A stretch of 64,000 nucleotides of DNA, from NCBI RefSeq assembly GCF_014646055.1, contig NZ_BMMS01000003.1, positions 1-64,000 of the forward strand, given 5' to 3'. Every line of letters starts with the position of its first letter. Position 1 is the stretch's first letter. The position numbers and the translations under genes are program-made. The DNA comes from Wenjunlia tyrosinilytica (GTDB taxonomy: Bacteria; Actinomycetota; Actinomycetes; Streptomycetales; Streptomycetaceae). The notes beneath the pieces were generated by a model. That model had not been told where the DNA came from. It did no database searches and was given only the letters and a program-made list of their open reading frames with translations. Positions 9,861-18,900 of this stretch are shown here, in pieces.

Positions 9861-9893
9861 CGCTCGCATGCCCGTCCCACGGGCATGCGAGCG
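9861..9893 (+). terminator. 15-bp perfect hairpin closing the PKS operon
   Basis: A perfect inverted repeat (arms 9861-9875 and 9879-9893, loop CCC) lies 70 nt after the methyltransferase stop. There is no T-tract, as is common for actinobacterial intrinsic terminators. It separates the PKS operon from the unrelated VOC gene. Confidence 0.7.
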
Positions 9894-10055
9894 AGCGACT
9901 ACCGGCTGTGTCCGCTCCACCCGGTTGCCGACATCCGCGAGTGGATGGAGTGTGATTGTCGAGGGGCGGAAACGACGATCTCGCCGGGAACCGATGACTT
10001 TTCGGCGCGGGACCGGTCGGTACAGGCAGACACCCCACAACGCAGGGAGGTACCG

Positions 10056-10535
10056 ATGACCACCGACGGCTTCACCACGTGCCTGTGGTTCGACGGGCAG
10101 GCCGAGGAAGCGGCGAACCACTACCTCTCGATCTTCAAGGACTCCGAGCTCGGAAGGATCGGCCGCTACACCGAGGCCGGGCCGGGTCCGGCGGGATCGG
10201 TCCTGGTCGTCGAGTTCAAGGCCAACGGGCAGAAGTTCGTCGCGCTCAACGGCGGCCCGGAGTTCACGTTCAACGAGGCCATCTCGTTCCAGATCCACTG
10301 CGCCGACCAGGACGAGCTCGACTACTACTGGAGCAGGCTGTCCGAGGGCGGGGAGGAGGTCGCCTGCGGCTGGCTGAAGGACAAGTACGGCGTGTCCTGG
10401 CAGGTCGTCCCGGCCGAGCTCATCGACATGATCGGTGACCCGGACCCGGAGAAGGCCAAGCGGGCCACCGAGGCGATGCTCAGCATGACCAAGTTCGACA
10501 TCGGGGCGCTCCGCAGGGCGTACGCGGGCGAGTAG
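10056..10535 (+). CDS. VOC-family protein (PhnB/3-demethylubiquinone methyltransferase-like fold)
   Basis: This 159-residue single-chain vicinal-oxygen-chelate protein begins TTCLWFDGQAEEAANHY and contains FKANGQKFVALNGGPEF and GWLKDKYGVSWQVVP. These are hallmarks of the PhnB-like subfamily often annotated as 3-demethylubiquinone-9 methyltransferase. No methyltransferase motif is present, so that name is misleading. A GGGAGG Shine-Dalgarno at 10045-10050 sets the ATG. It is flanked by a terminator upstream and the kinase gene downstream, and is probably monocistronic. The substrate is unknown. Confidence 0.85.
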   Translation: MTTDGFTTCLWFDGQAEEAANHYLSIFKDSELGRIGRYTEAGPGPAGSVLVVEFKANGQKFVALNGGPEFTFNEAISFQIHCADQDELDYYWSRLSEGGEEVACGWLKDKYGVSWQVVPAELIDMIGDPDPEKAKRATEAMLSMTKFDIGALRRAYAGE

Positions 10536-10659
10536 CGGCCAGGGACGGCGGTCGGCCGGACCACGCGGTCCGCGGGTCCGGCCGAGTGGCCGTCATTCCT
10601 TCTGCGGCGGCCGGTCCTTCTGCGGCGGACGGCCTTCCCGGGCGGTCGGCCGGATGGGC

Positions 10660-10665
10660 TAGAGT
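10660..10665 (+). promoter_or_regulatory. Possible -10 box of the Ser/Thr kinase gene
   Basis: TAGAGT matches the actinobacterial -10 consensus and lies 65 nt before the kinase ATG, in a short intergenic gap. No clear -35 box accompanies it. A GGGGGGAAG Shine-Dalgarno precedes the ATG. Confidence 0.35.
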
Positions 10666-10730
10666 CGCGCTCTCGCCCCCGTCACGCGTCACGTCCACCG
10701 CCGGGGAGCGTCCCTGGGGGGAAGACGACG

Positions 10731-12458
10731 ATGCGGACCGAACACCTGGACCTGCCCGGATACGAGGTCCTCGACGTCCTCGGCCAGGGCGGTTTCGCCA
10801 CCGTGTACCGAGCGCGCCAGCTGGCCGTGGGGCGGGAGGTGGCGCTGAAGATCGACAGCCGGGTGCTGTCCTGCGCCCGCGACCGGCAGCGGTTCATGCG
10901 CGAGGTCACCGCGGCCGGGCAGTTGTCCGGCCATCCGCATGTCGTCGCCGTGTACGACGCCGGTGTCCTCGCCGACGGCCGCCCGTACATGGTGCTGGAA
11001 CTGTGCGCGGGGGGCTCCCTCGGTGACCGGCTCAAACGGCTCGGCCCCTTCCCGGTGCGGGAGGCGCGCGACGTCGGGGTGCGCATCGCCGACGCGCTGG
11101 CCGCGGCGCACAGCGCCGGGGTGCTGCACCGGGACATCAAGCCGGGCAACATCATGGTCAACCGGTACGGAGGGGTCGCCCTCGCCGACTTCGGCCTGGC
11201 GGCGATGCCCCGGCCGGGGCACGAACTGTCGGTCACCCGCGAGGCGTTGACCCCGGCGTACGCGCCGCCGGAGGCATTCCATCTGGCCGAGCCGACCCCG
11301 GCCGGGGATGTGTACTCGCTCGCCGCGACCGTCTACGCGCTCGTACTCGGCCGCCCGCCGCACTTCCCCGAGGAGGGAAGCCTCAGCATCGCGGAGATCA
11401 TCACCCGGCACGGCGAGCCCGTACCCGACCTGCCCGGCGCACCCCGTGCGCTGACGCAGGTGCTCAGGCAGGCCATGGCGCCGGAACCCACCTACCGGCT
11501 GCCCAGTGCCGAGGCCCTGCGGGACGCCCTGGACGGCCTCGACCTCCACAGCGTGCCCTCGGCCGCGCGCGTGGCGCCGGAGAGGCCGATGGACGCGCCC
11601 GCGCCCGCGGCGCCTCCGTCCGTGACGCCCATCGCCTCCCCGCCCGCGGGGCCGGTGGATGCCCTTTACATCTCGTCCGCCCCGTCGAGCGGGACGGGCT
11701 CATCGCACGGAATGGGCTCGTCGCACGGGACGGGCGCGTCGCACGGGACGGGCGCGTCGCACGGGACGGGCTCATCGAGCGCAGGCACCTCGCGGACGCG
11801 GGCACCGGCGGTACGCGGCCGGAAGCGGAACCGCCTCCGGCCGCGGGTGCTCGTCCCGGTCCTGGCACTGGTCACGGCCGTCGGTGGCACGGGCGCAGTG
11901 CTGGCGTACCACAACGGGCCGTGGGCCGACGCATTCGCCTCGCCCTCCCACCGGTCGCCGGCCTCCTCCACGGCGGGTGGGGGCTCCCAGGGTGGGAGGA
12001 CGGCGGCGAAGACCGACTTCAAGGTGCCGACGACCACCAAGAACTGCCCGGCGGCGGCCGTCGCCGGTGTCCATGCCCGATGCACGACGACCGCCGAGTG
12101 CTGGGGCGGCATGGTGGTGATCAGCGGGGTCGTCGACGTCAGCCGTTCGGACTGCACGGTCGAGCACCCGTGGGAGACCTTCGCCATCGCCCCACTGCCC
12201 TCGGACGGGATGACCACCGACCAGCGGGAACTGGCGAAGCACCCCGATGTCCGCGCCGTGTGCTCACGCGGCATCATGGTGAAGTCCCGCCGGGGCAAGG
12301 CGCTGAGGATCGCCCCGGCCCGGTGGACCGTCGATGTGGTCCCACCCTCCGCGACCGAATTCGGCGAAGGGCGGCGAGTCTTCCGCTGCGTCGCCACCGT
12401 CACCGGCAAGCAGTCGACCACCCCCTGGTTCCGGCCGCGCGCCACGGCGCTGGACTAG
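10731..12458 (+). CDS. Membrane-anchored serine/threonine protein kinase (PknB/Hanks type)
   Basis: This 575-residue protein has a kinase domain at about 8-265: glycine loop GQGGFATVY, ATP-binding Lys in VALKID, catalytic HRDIKPGN, DFGLA, and APPEAF in the activation segment. A linker follows with five copies of an 18-bp repeat (nt 11691-11780) encoding GTGSSH/GTGASH-type hexapeptides. A single membrane helix comes at about 373-393 (VLVPVLALVTAVGGTGAVLAY), then an exported ~160-residue C-terminal domain with several cysteines that I cannot assign. It is a transmembrane sensor kinase, with its signal and substrates unknown. No phosphatase or FHA partner is adjacent. Confidence 0.9.
   Translation: MRTEHLDLPGYEVLDVLGQGGFATVYRARQLAVGREVALKIDSRVLSCARDRQRFMREVTAAGQLSGHPHVVAVYDAGVLADGRPYMVLELCAGGSLGDRLKRLGPFPVREARDVGVRIADALAAAHSAGVLHRDIKPGNIMVNRYGGVALADFGLAAMPRPGHELSVTREALTPAYAPPEAFHLAEPTPAGDVYSLAATVYALVLGRPPHFPEEGSLSIAEIITRHGEPVPDLPGAPRALTQVLRQAMAPEPTYRLPSAEALRDALDGLDLHSVPSAARVAPERPMDAPAPAAPPSVTPIASPPAGPVDALYISSAPSSGTGSSHGMGSSHGTGASHGTGASHGTGSSSAGTSRTRAPAVRGRKRNRLRPRVLVPVLALVTAVGGTGAVLAYHNGPWADAFASPSHRSPASSTAGGGSQGGRTAAKTDFKVPTTTKNCPAAAVAGVHARCTTTAECWGGMVVISGVVDVSRSDCTVEHPWETFAIAPLPSDGMTTDQRELAKHPDVRAVCSRGIMVKSRRGKALRIAPARWTVDVVPPSATEFGEGRRVFRCVATVTGKQSTTPWFRPRATALD
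11691..11780 (+). repeat. Five tandem 18-bp repeats in the kinase linker
   Basis: The unit is about GGGACGGGCTCATCGCAC. Five in-frame copies encode a flexible Gly/Ser/Thr/His linker between the kinase domain and the membrane helix. Copy number is likely to vary between strains. Confidence 0.85.
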
Positions 12459-12734
12459 CCCGCCCGGCGCCACCGCACCCGCCGCCGGGGCACCCGGCTC
12501 CACGCCACCGCCACCGGGGGCCGTCGTGGGGCTCACTCGCCGGACAGGGTGTCGCGCGGTCCGCGGCTCTGCCTGGCCACCAGGGAGGAACCGCCGCGGT
12601 TGGCGACGGCTCCGAGTTCCGCAAGGGCGCCGCGGGCGCCGGACCGCTGCGCGCAGTCGGCGGCCACGGCCACGACGGCGGTCCGGGCCCCAGCCATGGA
12701 ATCCGCCGGTCGACCGCCGCGCAGGCGTACCGGC

Positions 12735-13235
12735 CTACGGCGGCGCCGACGCCTCGTCCGGCGGCACCGCGCATGGCCCGACCCAGATGCTGGTGATCGC
12801 GCTGACGTAGCGTGCCCCGCACCGGTCGGAGGGGACGACCAGCTGACTGCCGTCCGCGTCCAGGGCCCGTCCGTCCATACGCGTGGCCAGCAGGATCCTT
12901 GCGTTGCCGAAGTCCGCGTCGATCTCCGCCCACGACAGCACGGCGTGGTGTCCGTCGCCGCCCGCGACCGACACCAGGAAGCGGGACCGGTCCTTTCGGC
13001 GGTGCGCGTCGAACGCTGGACCGGCGAAGGTGAGGACCTCCCGCAGCAACGGGCCCTCGAATGTGTGGTGCTGGGGCCCGCTGGTGGCGCAGTCGAAGAC
13101 GACGTGGACCCGTTGCGGGCTCCACTGACGCAGATCGGCGACCGTGAGCGTTCCCGGATGATGCAACTCGCCGCACAGGCTCAGGGACCTGGCACGGATG
13201 GGGACGGCGGGGACTGACGCGTCCGGTCGGCTCAT
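12735..13235 (-). CDS. Small molybdopterin-binding-domain protein (sulfite-oxidase-like fold)
   Basis: This 166-residue protein resembles only the molybdopterin-binding core of sulfite-oxidase-family enzymes: PGTLTVADLRQWSPQRVHVVFDCATSG with the candidate Mo-ligating Cys, GPLLREVLTFAG, and an end ITSIWVGP. ATG 13235 is chosen over an upstream in-frame ATG (13286) because a GGAGGGG Shine-Dalgarno sits 7 nt before it. No signal peptide, heme or dimerisation domain is present, and the length is far below the family norm. It may be a cofactor-binding remnant or a stand-alone domain. It lies convergent to the kinase, with 276 nt between them in which I see nothing. Confidence 0.6.
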   Translation of the reverse strand: MSRPDASVPAVPIRARSLSLCGELHHPGTLTVADLRQWSPQRVHVVFDCATSGPQHHTFEGPLLREVLTFAGPAFDAHRRKDRSRFLVSVAGGDGHHAVLSWAEIDADFGNARILLATRMDGRALDADGSQLVVPSDRCGARYVSAITSIWVGPCAVPPDEASAPP

Positions 13236-13432
13236 CGGCTTGCCCCTCCAGCATGAACTCCCGGTCTCCGGCGCGGTCCGCGCCACGGCTCATCATGGTG
13301 ATGCCCAGGGTCGGGCGACGGGAATCGAATATGCAAGCCTGATGGAGGTTTTTCCTTGCTGATGCGACCTGAATGAGCCTTTCAATCCCGCAAAGGCGGA
13401 TCGCGTTCCAGCGTCGCCGGGAGGCCCGGACG

Positions 13433-15403
13433 TCAGGCGAGCCCGCCCAGCAGCTCGGTGATCTCCTCCACGTACTGCGGCAGTTCGGACTCCTCGTAGG
13501 CCGCCCGCGCCCGCTCCCAGTGGTCCCGTGCCTCATCCGGCCGGCCCATGGCCACCGCCAGATGACCGAGATGGTGCAGGGCACGCGCCCGGCCGACCGG
13601 ATGCCCCCGTCGGCGGAAGACCTCGAGCGCCTGCTCGTACCGGTCCTGGGCCACCTGGTGGTTCCCCAGCCTCCGCGCGGTGTCCCCGAGGTTGTGCAGA
13701 GTGTTCCCGCAGGCCTGCTCGTCCCCCAGCTCACGGAACAGCGCAAGCGCCGCGTCGTAGGTCCTCTGCGCCTTCTCGTACTGGCCGTCACGCCGCGCGG
13801 CGGTGCCCATGCTGTGCAGCGTCATCGCCTCACCCGCACGGTCCCCGAGCCGGTGGTAGAGCTCCAGCGCCTCGGCGAACGCGTCCAGCGCCGACTCGTA
13901 GCGCTGCATGTTCTTCAGGAAGTCGCCCTTGCTGTACAGGGCCTGGGCCTCCTGAGCGCTGTCGGCCGTCAACGAGGCGAACTGCAGCGCCATTTCGCAG
14001 ACCTCCAGGCCGGCGTCCCAGTCCTGCCGGCGGCGCAGGAACCAGCTCACGTTGTGGGCCAGCGGCAGCGCGACTGCCCACCGCCCGCGCACATGGGCCA
14101 GATGCAGGGCAAGCCTGAGGTTCATGCGCTCGGTGTCCAGCCAGCCCTCCGCCCCGTCGTCACGCCCGCCGGCCCGAGCCGCCTCGACGATCCTTTCCGT
14201 CGCGTCCCGGGCGGCATCGTGGTAGTGGACCAGCAGGCGGTCGGTGGCGGCCTCGACGGTCGCCTCGTCGTCCTCCTCCTGGCACCGGCGCTCCGCGAAC
14301 AGCCGCAGCAGGTCGTGGAAGCGGACCCAGCCACGCGGCTTGCCGGGCTCGAGCATGTGGGCGGCGCGTAGCCCCCGCAGCACCTTCCGCACCGTCGGCA
14401 CGGGCAATCCGGCGAGGGCTCCGGCGGCTTCGACGCTCACCTGCTGCCCGAGGTTGACGGACAGCAGCCGGAAGGTCCGGGCCTCCTCGGGGGTCAGCCT
14501 GGCGTACGACAGCTCGAAGGCGGCCGTGACCAGGCCGCTTCCGCCGTACGACAACTCCTCCAGGCGTGTCGCCCGGTCGCGCAGCGCCGCCGCGAGTTCG
14601 CCGATCGTCTGGTCCGGGTCACCGGCGAGGATCGACGCCACGACAGCCAGCGCGAGCGGAAGGTGACCGCACAGCCCGGCGAGGTGGCGTACGGCGCCGG
14701 GTTCGTCCAGGGCCCGGGTGTCGTCGGGCCGGCGTATGCGCAGCGTGCGGGTGATGAGGGCGGCGGCCTCGTCCGGCTCCAGCACGCCGAGGTCCACGAT
14801 TCTGGAGCCGGGAAGATCGGCGAGGACATGACGGCTCGTCACCAGGGTGCGATGGATCGCGGCGCCGGGCAGCAGGCAGCTGATCTGCGCGGTGGACGAG
14901 GCGTTGTCGAGCACCACCAGCACCGCCTTGTGGTCGGCGGCGAGTTCGGCGAGCTTGGAGCGGTACAGCGACAGCCGCCCGTCGAAGGTCGGCGGGAAGA
15001 GTTCGTCGGGGACACCGAGGGCGCTGAGGAAGACGGACAGCGCGACATCGGGCCGGACGTGGCGATCGCTGTCGTAGCCCTGGAGGTTGACGAAGAGAGC
15101 GCCACCGGGGAACCAGCCCGCCGCCAGAGCGTCATGGGCCGCGTGCAGCGCCAGGGCGGTCTTCCCGACGCCCGCGGTGCCTGCCAGCGTGGACACCACG
15201 ACCGGGCAGCCGTCCGAATCGGGGCGAAGCGCGGCGGCCACGGTCTCCAGGGCCGGGTCCCTGCCCGTGAACTCCGCCACCGCCGGGGGCAGTCCGGCCA
15301 GCGCGGTGGGCACCGGGAGCGTGAGATTGAGCTGTCCCACGTGGCCTGCCTGGACGACAGAGCCGCCGACGGTTCCGCTGAGGTCGTTGGACGACTGGTT
15401 CAC
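13433..15403 (-). CDS. NB-ARC NTPase with TPR repeats and an N-terminal amyloid-signal-like motif
   Basis: This is a 656-residue STAND protein. Residues 10-25 (GTVGGSVVQAGHVGQL) resemble the Q-x-G core of bacterial amyloid signalling motifs (BASS/RHIM-like) found on actinobacterial NLR-type proteins. The NB-ARC domain follows, with Walker A GTAGVGKT (75-82), Walker B VLVVLDN and a TSRH sensor. A winged-helix region and at least four ~40-residue TPRs come in the last 200 residues (GDRAGEAMTLHSMGTAARR and similar). It resembles the C-terminal half of AfsR-type regulators, but no BTAD or DNA-binding domain is visible. The GTG start lies in a 106-nt divergent promoter region shared with the membrane protein/STAND pair. 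The role is probably oligomerising signal transduction. Confidence 0.8.
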   Translation of the reverse strand: MNQSSNDLSGTVGGSVVQAGHVGQLNLTLPVPTALAGLPPAVAEFTGRDPALETVAAALRPDSDGCPVVVSTLAGTAGVGKTALALHAAHDALAAGWFPGGALFVNLQGYDSDRHVRPDVALSVFLSALGVPDELFPPTFDGRLSLYRSKLAELAADHKAVLVVLDNASSTAQISCLLPGAAIHRTLVTSRHVLADLPGSRIVDLGVLEPDEAAALITRTLRIRRPDDTRALDEPGAVRHLAGLCGHLPLALAVVASILAGDPDQTIGELAAALRDRATRLEELSYGGSGLVTAAFELSYARLTPEEARTFRLLSVNLGQQVSVEAAGALAGLPVPTVRKVLRGLRAAHMLEPGKPRGWVRFHDLLRLFAERRCQEEDDEATVEAATDRLLVHYHDAARDATERIVEAARAGGRDDGAEGWLDTERMNLRLALHLAHVRGRWAVALPLAHNVSWFLRRRQDWDAGLEVCEMALQFASLTADSAQEAQALYSKGDFLKNMQRYESALDAFAEALELYHRLGDRAGEAMTLHSMGTAARRDGQYEKAQRTYDAALALFRELGDEQACGNTLHNLGDTARRLGNHQVAQDRYEQALEVFRRRGHPVGRARALHHLGHLAVAMGRPDEARDHWERARAAYEESELPQYVEEITELLGGLA

Positions 15404-15497
15404 GAGCTCTTTCTAGCCCAAAGGCGCCGGGAGGCGTGAGGAACCGGCCGTATCAGCGGCCCCGCCGGCCCTCCCCCGCATGCCGGGTGACGTCGGC

Positions 15498-15503
15498 CAT
15501 ACT
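15498..15503 (+). promoter_or_regulatory. Probable -10 box of a leaderless promoter
   Basis: CATACT ends 6 nt before the ATG at 15510, and no Shine-Dalgarno is present. This is the geometry of leaderless transcripts common in Streptomyces. The -35 is not recognisable. Confidence 0.4.
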
Positions 15504-15509
15504 GGACCC

Positions 15510-15929
15510 ATGAGCGGCCTTGCATCCGGCGGATTCCACCTCACGGAGACCCAGTTGGCCGTCACCGCCATCGTCGTGTCGGTCCTCGCGGGTGGCATCA
15601 GCATCTGGCAGTCCCTGCTCGCCAGGCGTCAGGCGCGCACCGCCGAACACGATGTGCGGGTGGCCGTCGCCACCTACCGCCGCGACCAGTTGCTGCGCAT
15701 CGTCGACCTGGTCGCCGACCTCGTCGTCCTCGACCAGGACGGCAAGCAGGGCACCCAGGACTGGAAGCGCGTCCAGTCCAGGCTCACCGCCGACATGGCC
15801 GGCTGGCAAGGGGAGTTGCCCCGCTGCCGCGCGGTGGCCTCCGCCTCCGCCGTCCTGGCCCAGGCGGACATCGAAAGAGCGCACCGTGAGGCGGTTCTGA
15901 GCGCCGAGAGCTACCGGGTCGGCGAGTGA
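15510..15929 (+). CDS. Small single-pass membrane protein paired with a STAND NTPase
   Basis: This 139-residue protein has one clear transmembrane helix at about 16-36 (LAVTAIVVSVLAGGISIWQSL). A charged, predicted helical cytosolic part follows (ARRQARTAEHDVRVAVATYRR and onward). I recognise no family. Its stop overlaps the GTG of the following NTPase (GTGA), so the two are made together. The topology suggests a membrane effector or sensor whose cytosolic helix contacts the NTPase. This is inference from the operon, not from homology. Confidence 0.7.
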   Translation: MSGLASGGFHLTETQLAVTAIVVSVLAGGISIWQSLLARRQARTAEHDVRVAVATYRRDQLLRIVDLVADLVVLDQDGKQGTQDWKRVQSRLTADMAGWQGELPRCRAVASASAVLAQADIERAHREAVLSAESYRVGE

Positions 15930-18900
15930 ACGCTGTCTCCGGGGCGCCGGGCGGCGCGACCGCGGCCGACAGCCGCCCGTTCGCCCATCAGGACCGCTGG
16001 AGGCGCCGGCTGGAGCCGGGCGTCTTCCCGGCGATCCGGCGCGACATCCTGGACAAGCGCTTCCTGCCGGCCGTGCTGAACCAGCGCGACGGGGCAGCGG
16101 CCCGCGTCGTGTTCGTCAACGGCGAGGCGGGCTCCGGCAAGAGCGTCCTGCTGGGGCAGCTCCACGACGACCTCCTGCCGACGCACGGCGCGGGGCTGGC
16201 CCTGCTCCCGAGCAGCGAACTGCGCCTGGACGACACCGCCCCCGGCGCGGGCGGCATGGCGAGAGCGTTCGCGGAAGCGCTGGGCAGGCCGGGCGACCTC
16301 GTCGCCGACTTCCGCAGGCCCGAGCGCGGTCCGCGCAAGGCGCTTCTGCTGGACACCGCGGACCTCATTCTGACTCCGCAGCGCGCGCCCGACTTCGTCG
16401 CGCTCCTGCACGACCTGCGCGACAGCGGTGTCACCAGCGTCGTGACCTGTAGAAAGCGTGACTTCGAGACGCTCGTGCGCGGGGAGCTGAACAGCGACGG
16501 GCGGCCGGCCATCGTCGCGGAGCTGCCCGGCCTGACGAAGGACGAGGTCCGGCGCTTCGCGTTGGAGTACCTCGCCCGATACGGCATCCAGCCACCCATC
16601 GGCGCGGAGCGGTTCGCCGAATCCTTGCTCCTGCTGTCCGACGGCGAGGCGGGCCGCACCTTCCTGGAGATCGTCAGCAGTCCGCTACTGCTGTCCATGC
16701 TCTGCCAGATCTTCGGTGACCGCCACAGCGGCGACATTCCCCCCACTCTGACCGCGAGCGACCTGCTCGCCGGCTACTGGCAGCGCACGGTGAACGACAG
16801 CCGTCACCCGGACGACCGCCAGGCGCGCCGCCTGCGCAAGGGGGCACTGTGCTTCTCCCTGGCAGGCGAACTGTGGCGCGAGTCCGACGACACCCTGTGC
16901 GAATGGATGTCCAGGGACGCCCTGGAACGCGACGAGGCGAGTGCCCTGGCGCTCGACGAACTCCTCAGCGAGGGCTTCCTCGTGGAGGACAGCGACGCCC
17001 CGGTCCCCCGCATCGCCTTCCGGCACCAGGTCCTCACCGAGTACGCGATCGGGCGCTGGATGTTCTCCGGCAAGGAGGGCGAGCGGGCCAGGACGGAGCT
17101 GCTGGACGGACTGCGGGCGGGCAGCGACGAACGGGCCACCTCGTGGCCGGTGGCGCGCCAGGTGCTCACGATCTCGCACATCCAGGACAAGCTGCCCCGA
17201 TTCGTTCGGGGGTTCGACCTGTCCGACCACTCCGCGTTCCGCAATATCGCCTTCGCGGCCGCGGCCGGCAACGCCCCCGCGGTGACCCGGGCACTGCGCG
17301 AGCAGGCGGAGAAGACATCACGGGAGCATCTGCGGGTCTTCCTCGCCTCCCTGCGCGGCAGCTGCCCGGCGGCGCTCGACACCGCGTGGAACGAGGCGAC
17401 GCACTTGCTCACCAGCGGTACGGAACCGGCGCTGTCGTTCGAGCTGGCCACGGTCCTCGGTGTCCTGGCCGTGCGCCGGCCGGGCCCGTGCGCCATCGCC
17501 GAACCCCTGCGCGTCCTGGGGTCCATGAAGGTGAAGGCGTCCTCGGGGGTGCGGGACGAGGCGGGTACCCAGCAGAGATCGGAAAGCCCGGTCTTCCATC
17601 TGCTCCAGCCTCTCCTGCAGGCACGCCGCCCCGTCGACCTCGCGAGCACGCGGGTCATGGTCGGACAACTCGGCACCACCACCTTGCGGGAGCAGTACCT
17701 GGCGCTCCATCTCCTGCCGGACACCCCTGCCGAGCAGGCGGAGCTCGTCCAGCGGTGGCTCCTCGAGGTTCGCGTCGGGGTGATGCTGCCCATGGAGAGC
17801 AGCGCCGAACTGGTCGCCCGCTATCTGCGGTGGCCCACCGAGGAGGGAGAGCCCTCCCCGGGCTCCGCGGCGCAAGCCCGCCTGGCCAACCTTCTCCTCG
17901 ACGGTCCCTTCGACAGGCACCCCGAGCTCCGCGCCAAGGTCGCCGCCCGCAGGTGCGCCTCGTCGAAGGCACTGCGCCGGACGCTGATCGGGCTCTTGGA
18001 CCAGCCTCTGGAGACCGGCGCCGGCGAACGGGTGATCAAGGCCTGCGCCCTCCTCGCGAGCAGCGGCCATGCCTCGGATCTGGCCGAGCACCTGTTGCGG
18101 GAGCGCACGGACGACTCGTTGCCGTCCACTCGGGTCACCGCAGCCAAACAGCAGGCCGCCGTCGCCGCGCGGCTGCTGCACTCCAGCACACGGATCGCGG
18201 AGGAGCTGCGCCCGGCGCTCCTGCGCATCCTGCGTCCGTCGCCCGACGCTCCGCCGGACCGCCCCCGCCGCTTCGTGGAGGCGGCGGCGGGCCACATCCT
18301 CACCTGCGACGAGGCTCTGGAGCTGATCGGCGGCCTCGCCGCGGACAAGCGGCTCGAGATGATCGATGTGTTCCTCAGGGCGGCCACTCCCGAGACCGTC
18401 AGGGCTTTGCGGGAGCCGCTGCTGTCGCTGATCGACTCGGCCGGCGGGGAGAACGACGAGTCCAGGCGCGACAAGGCACGCATCCCCGTCTACGACGCCG
18501 ACCCGGCCGGCGCGGACAGGATCGCCGATCTGGTCTCGCTCGGCGCCAGGACCCACGACCTGGCCACCGCCAAGCTCGTCTGCACCTATCTGGAACGCCA
18601 TCGCGCGACCGGTCTCATCACCGACCCCCGTTCCCTCATCCCCCTCTTCGGCCGGCCGTGGCAGGGGATCCGTATCAGGGCCATGCGCATGGCGGCCGAG
18701 GCACTCAAGGAGCATCCGGACCGGGGCACGGCCCGCGCCGACGCCATGGCCGAGCGGTTGGCCCGCACGGTCGTCGACGACGGCAGCACCGGGTGGACGG
18801 CCTCCGAGCTCCAGGCCCGGCTGAGCCTGCTCGACCACAGCGTGCGGACGGCGCACACCGTCCCCGACCGCACGGCCGAGGGAGTGTGCGCCACGGTGGC

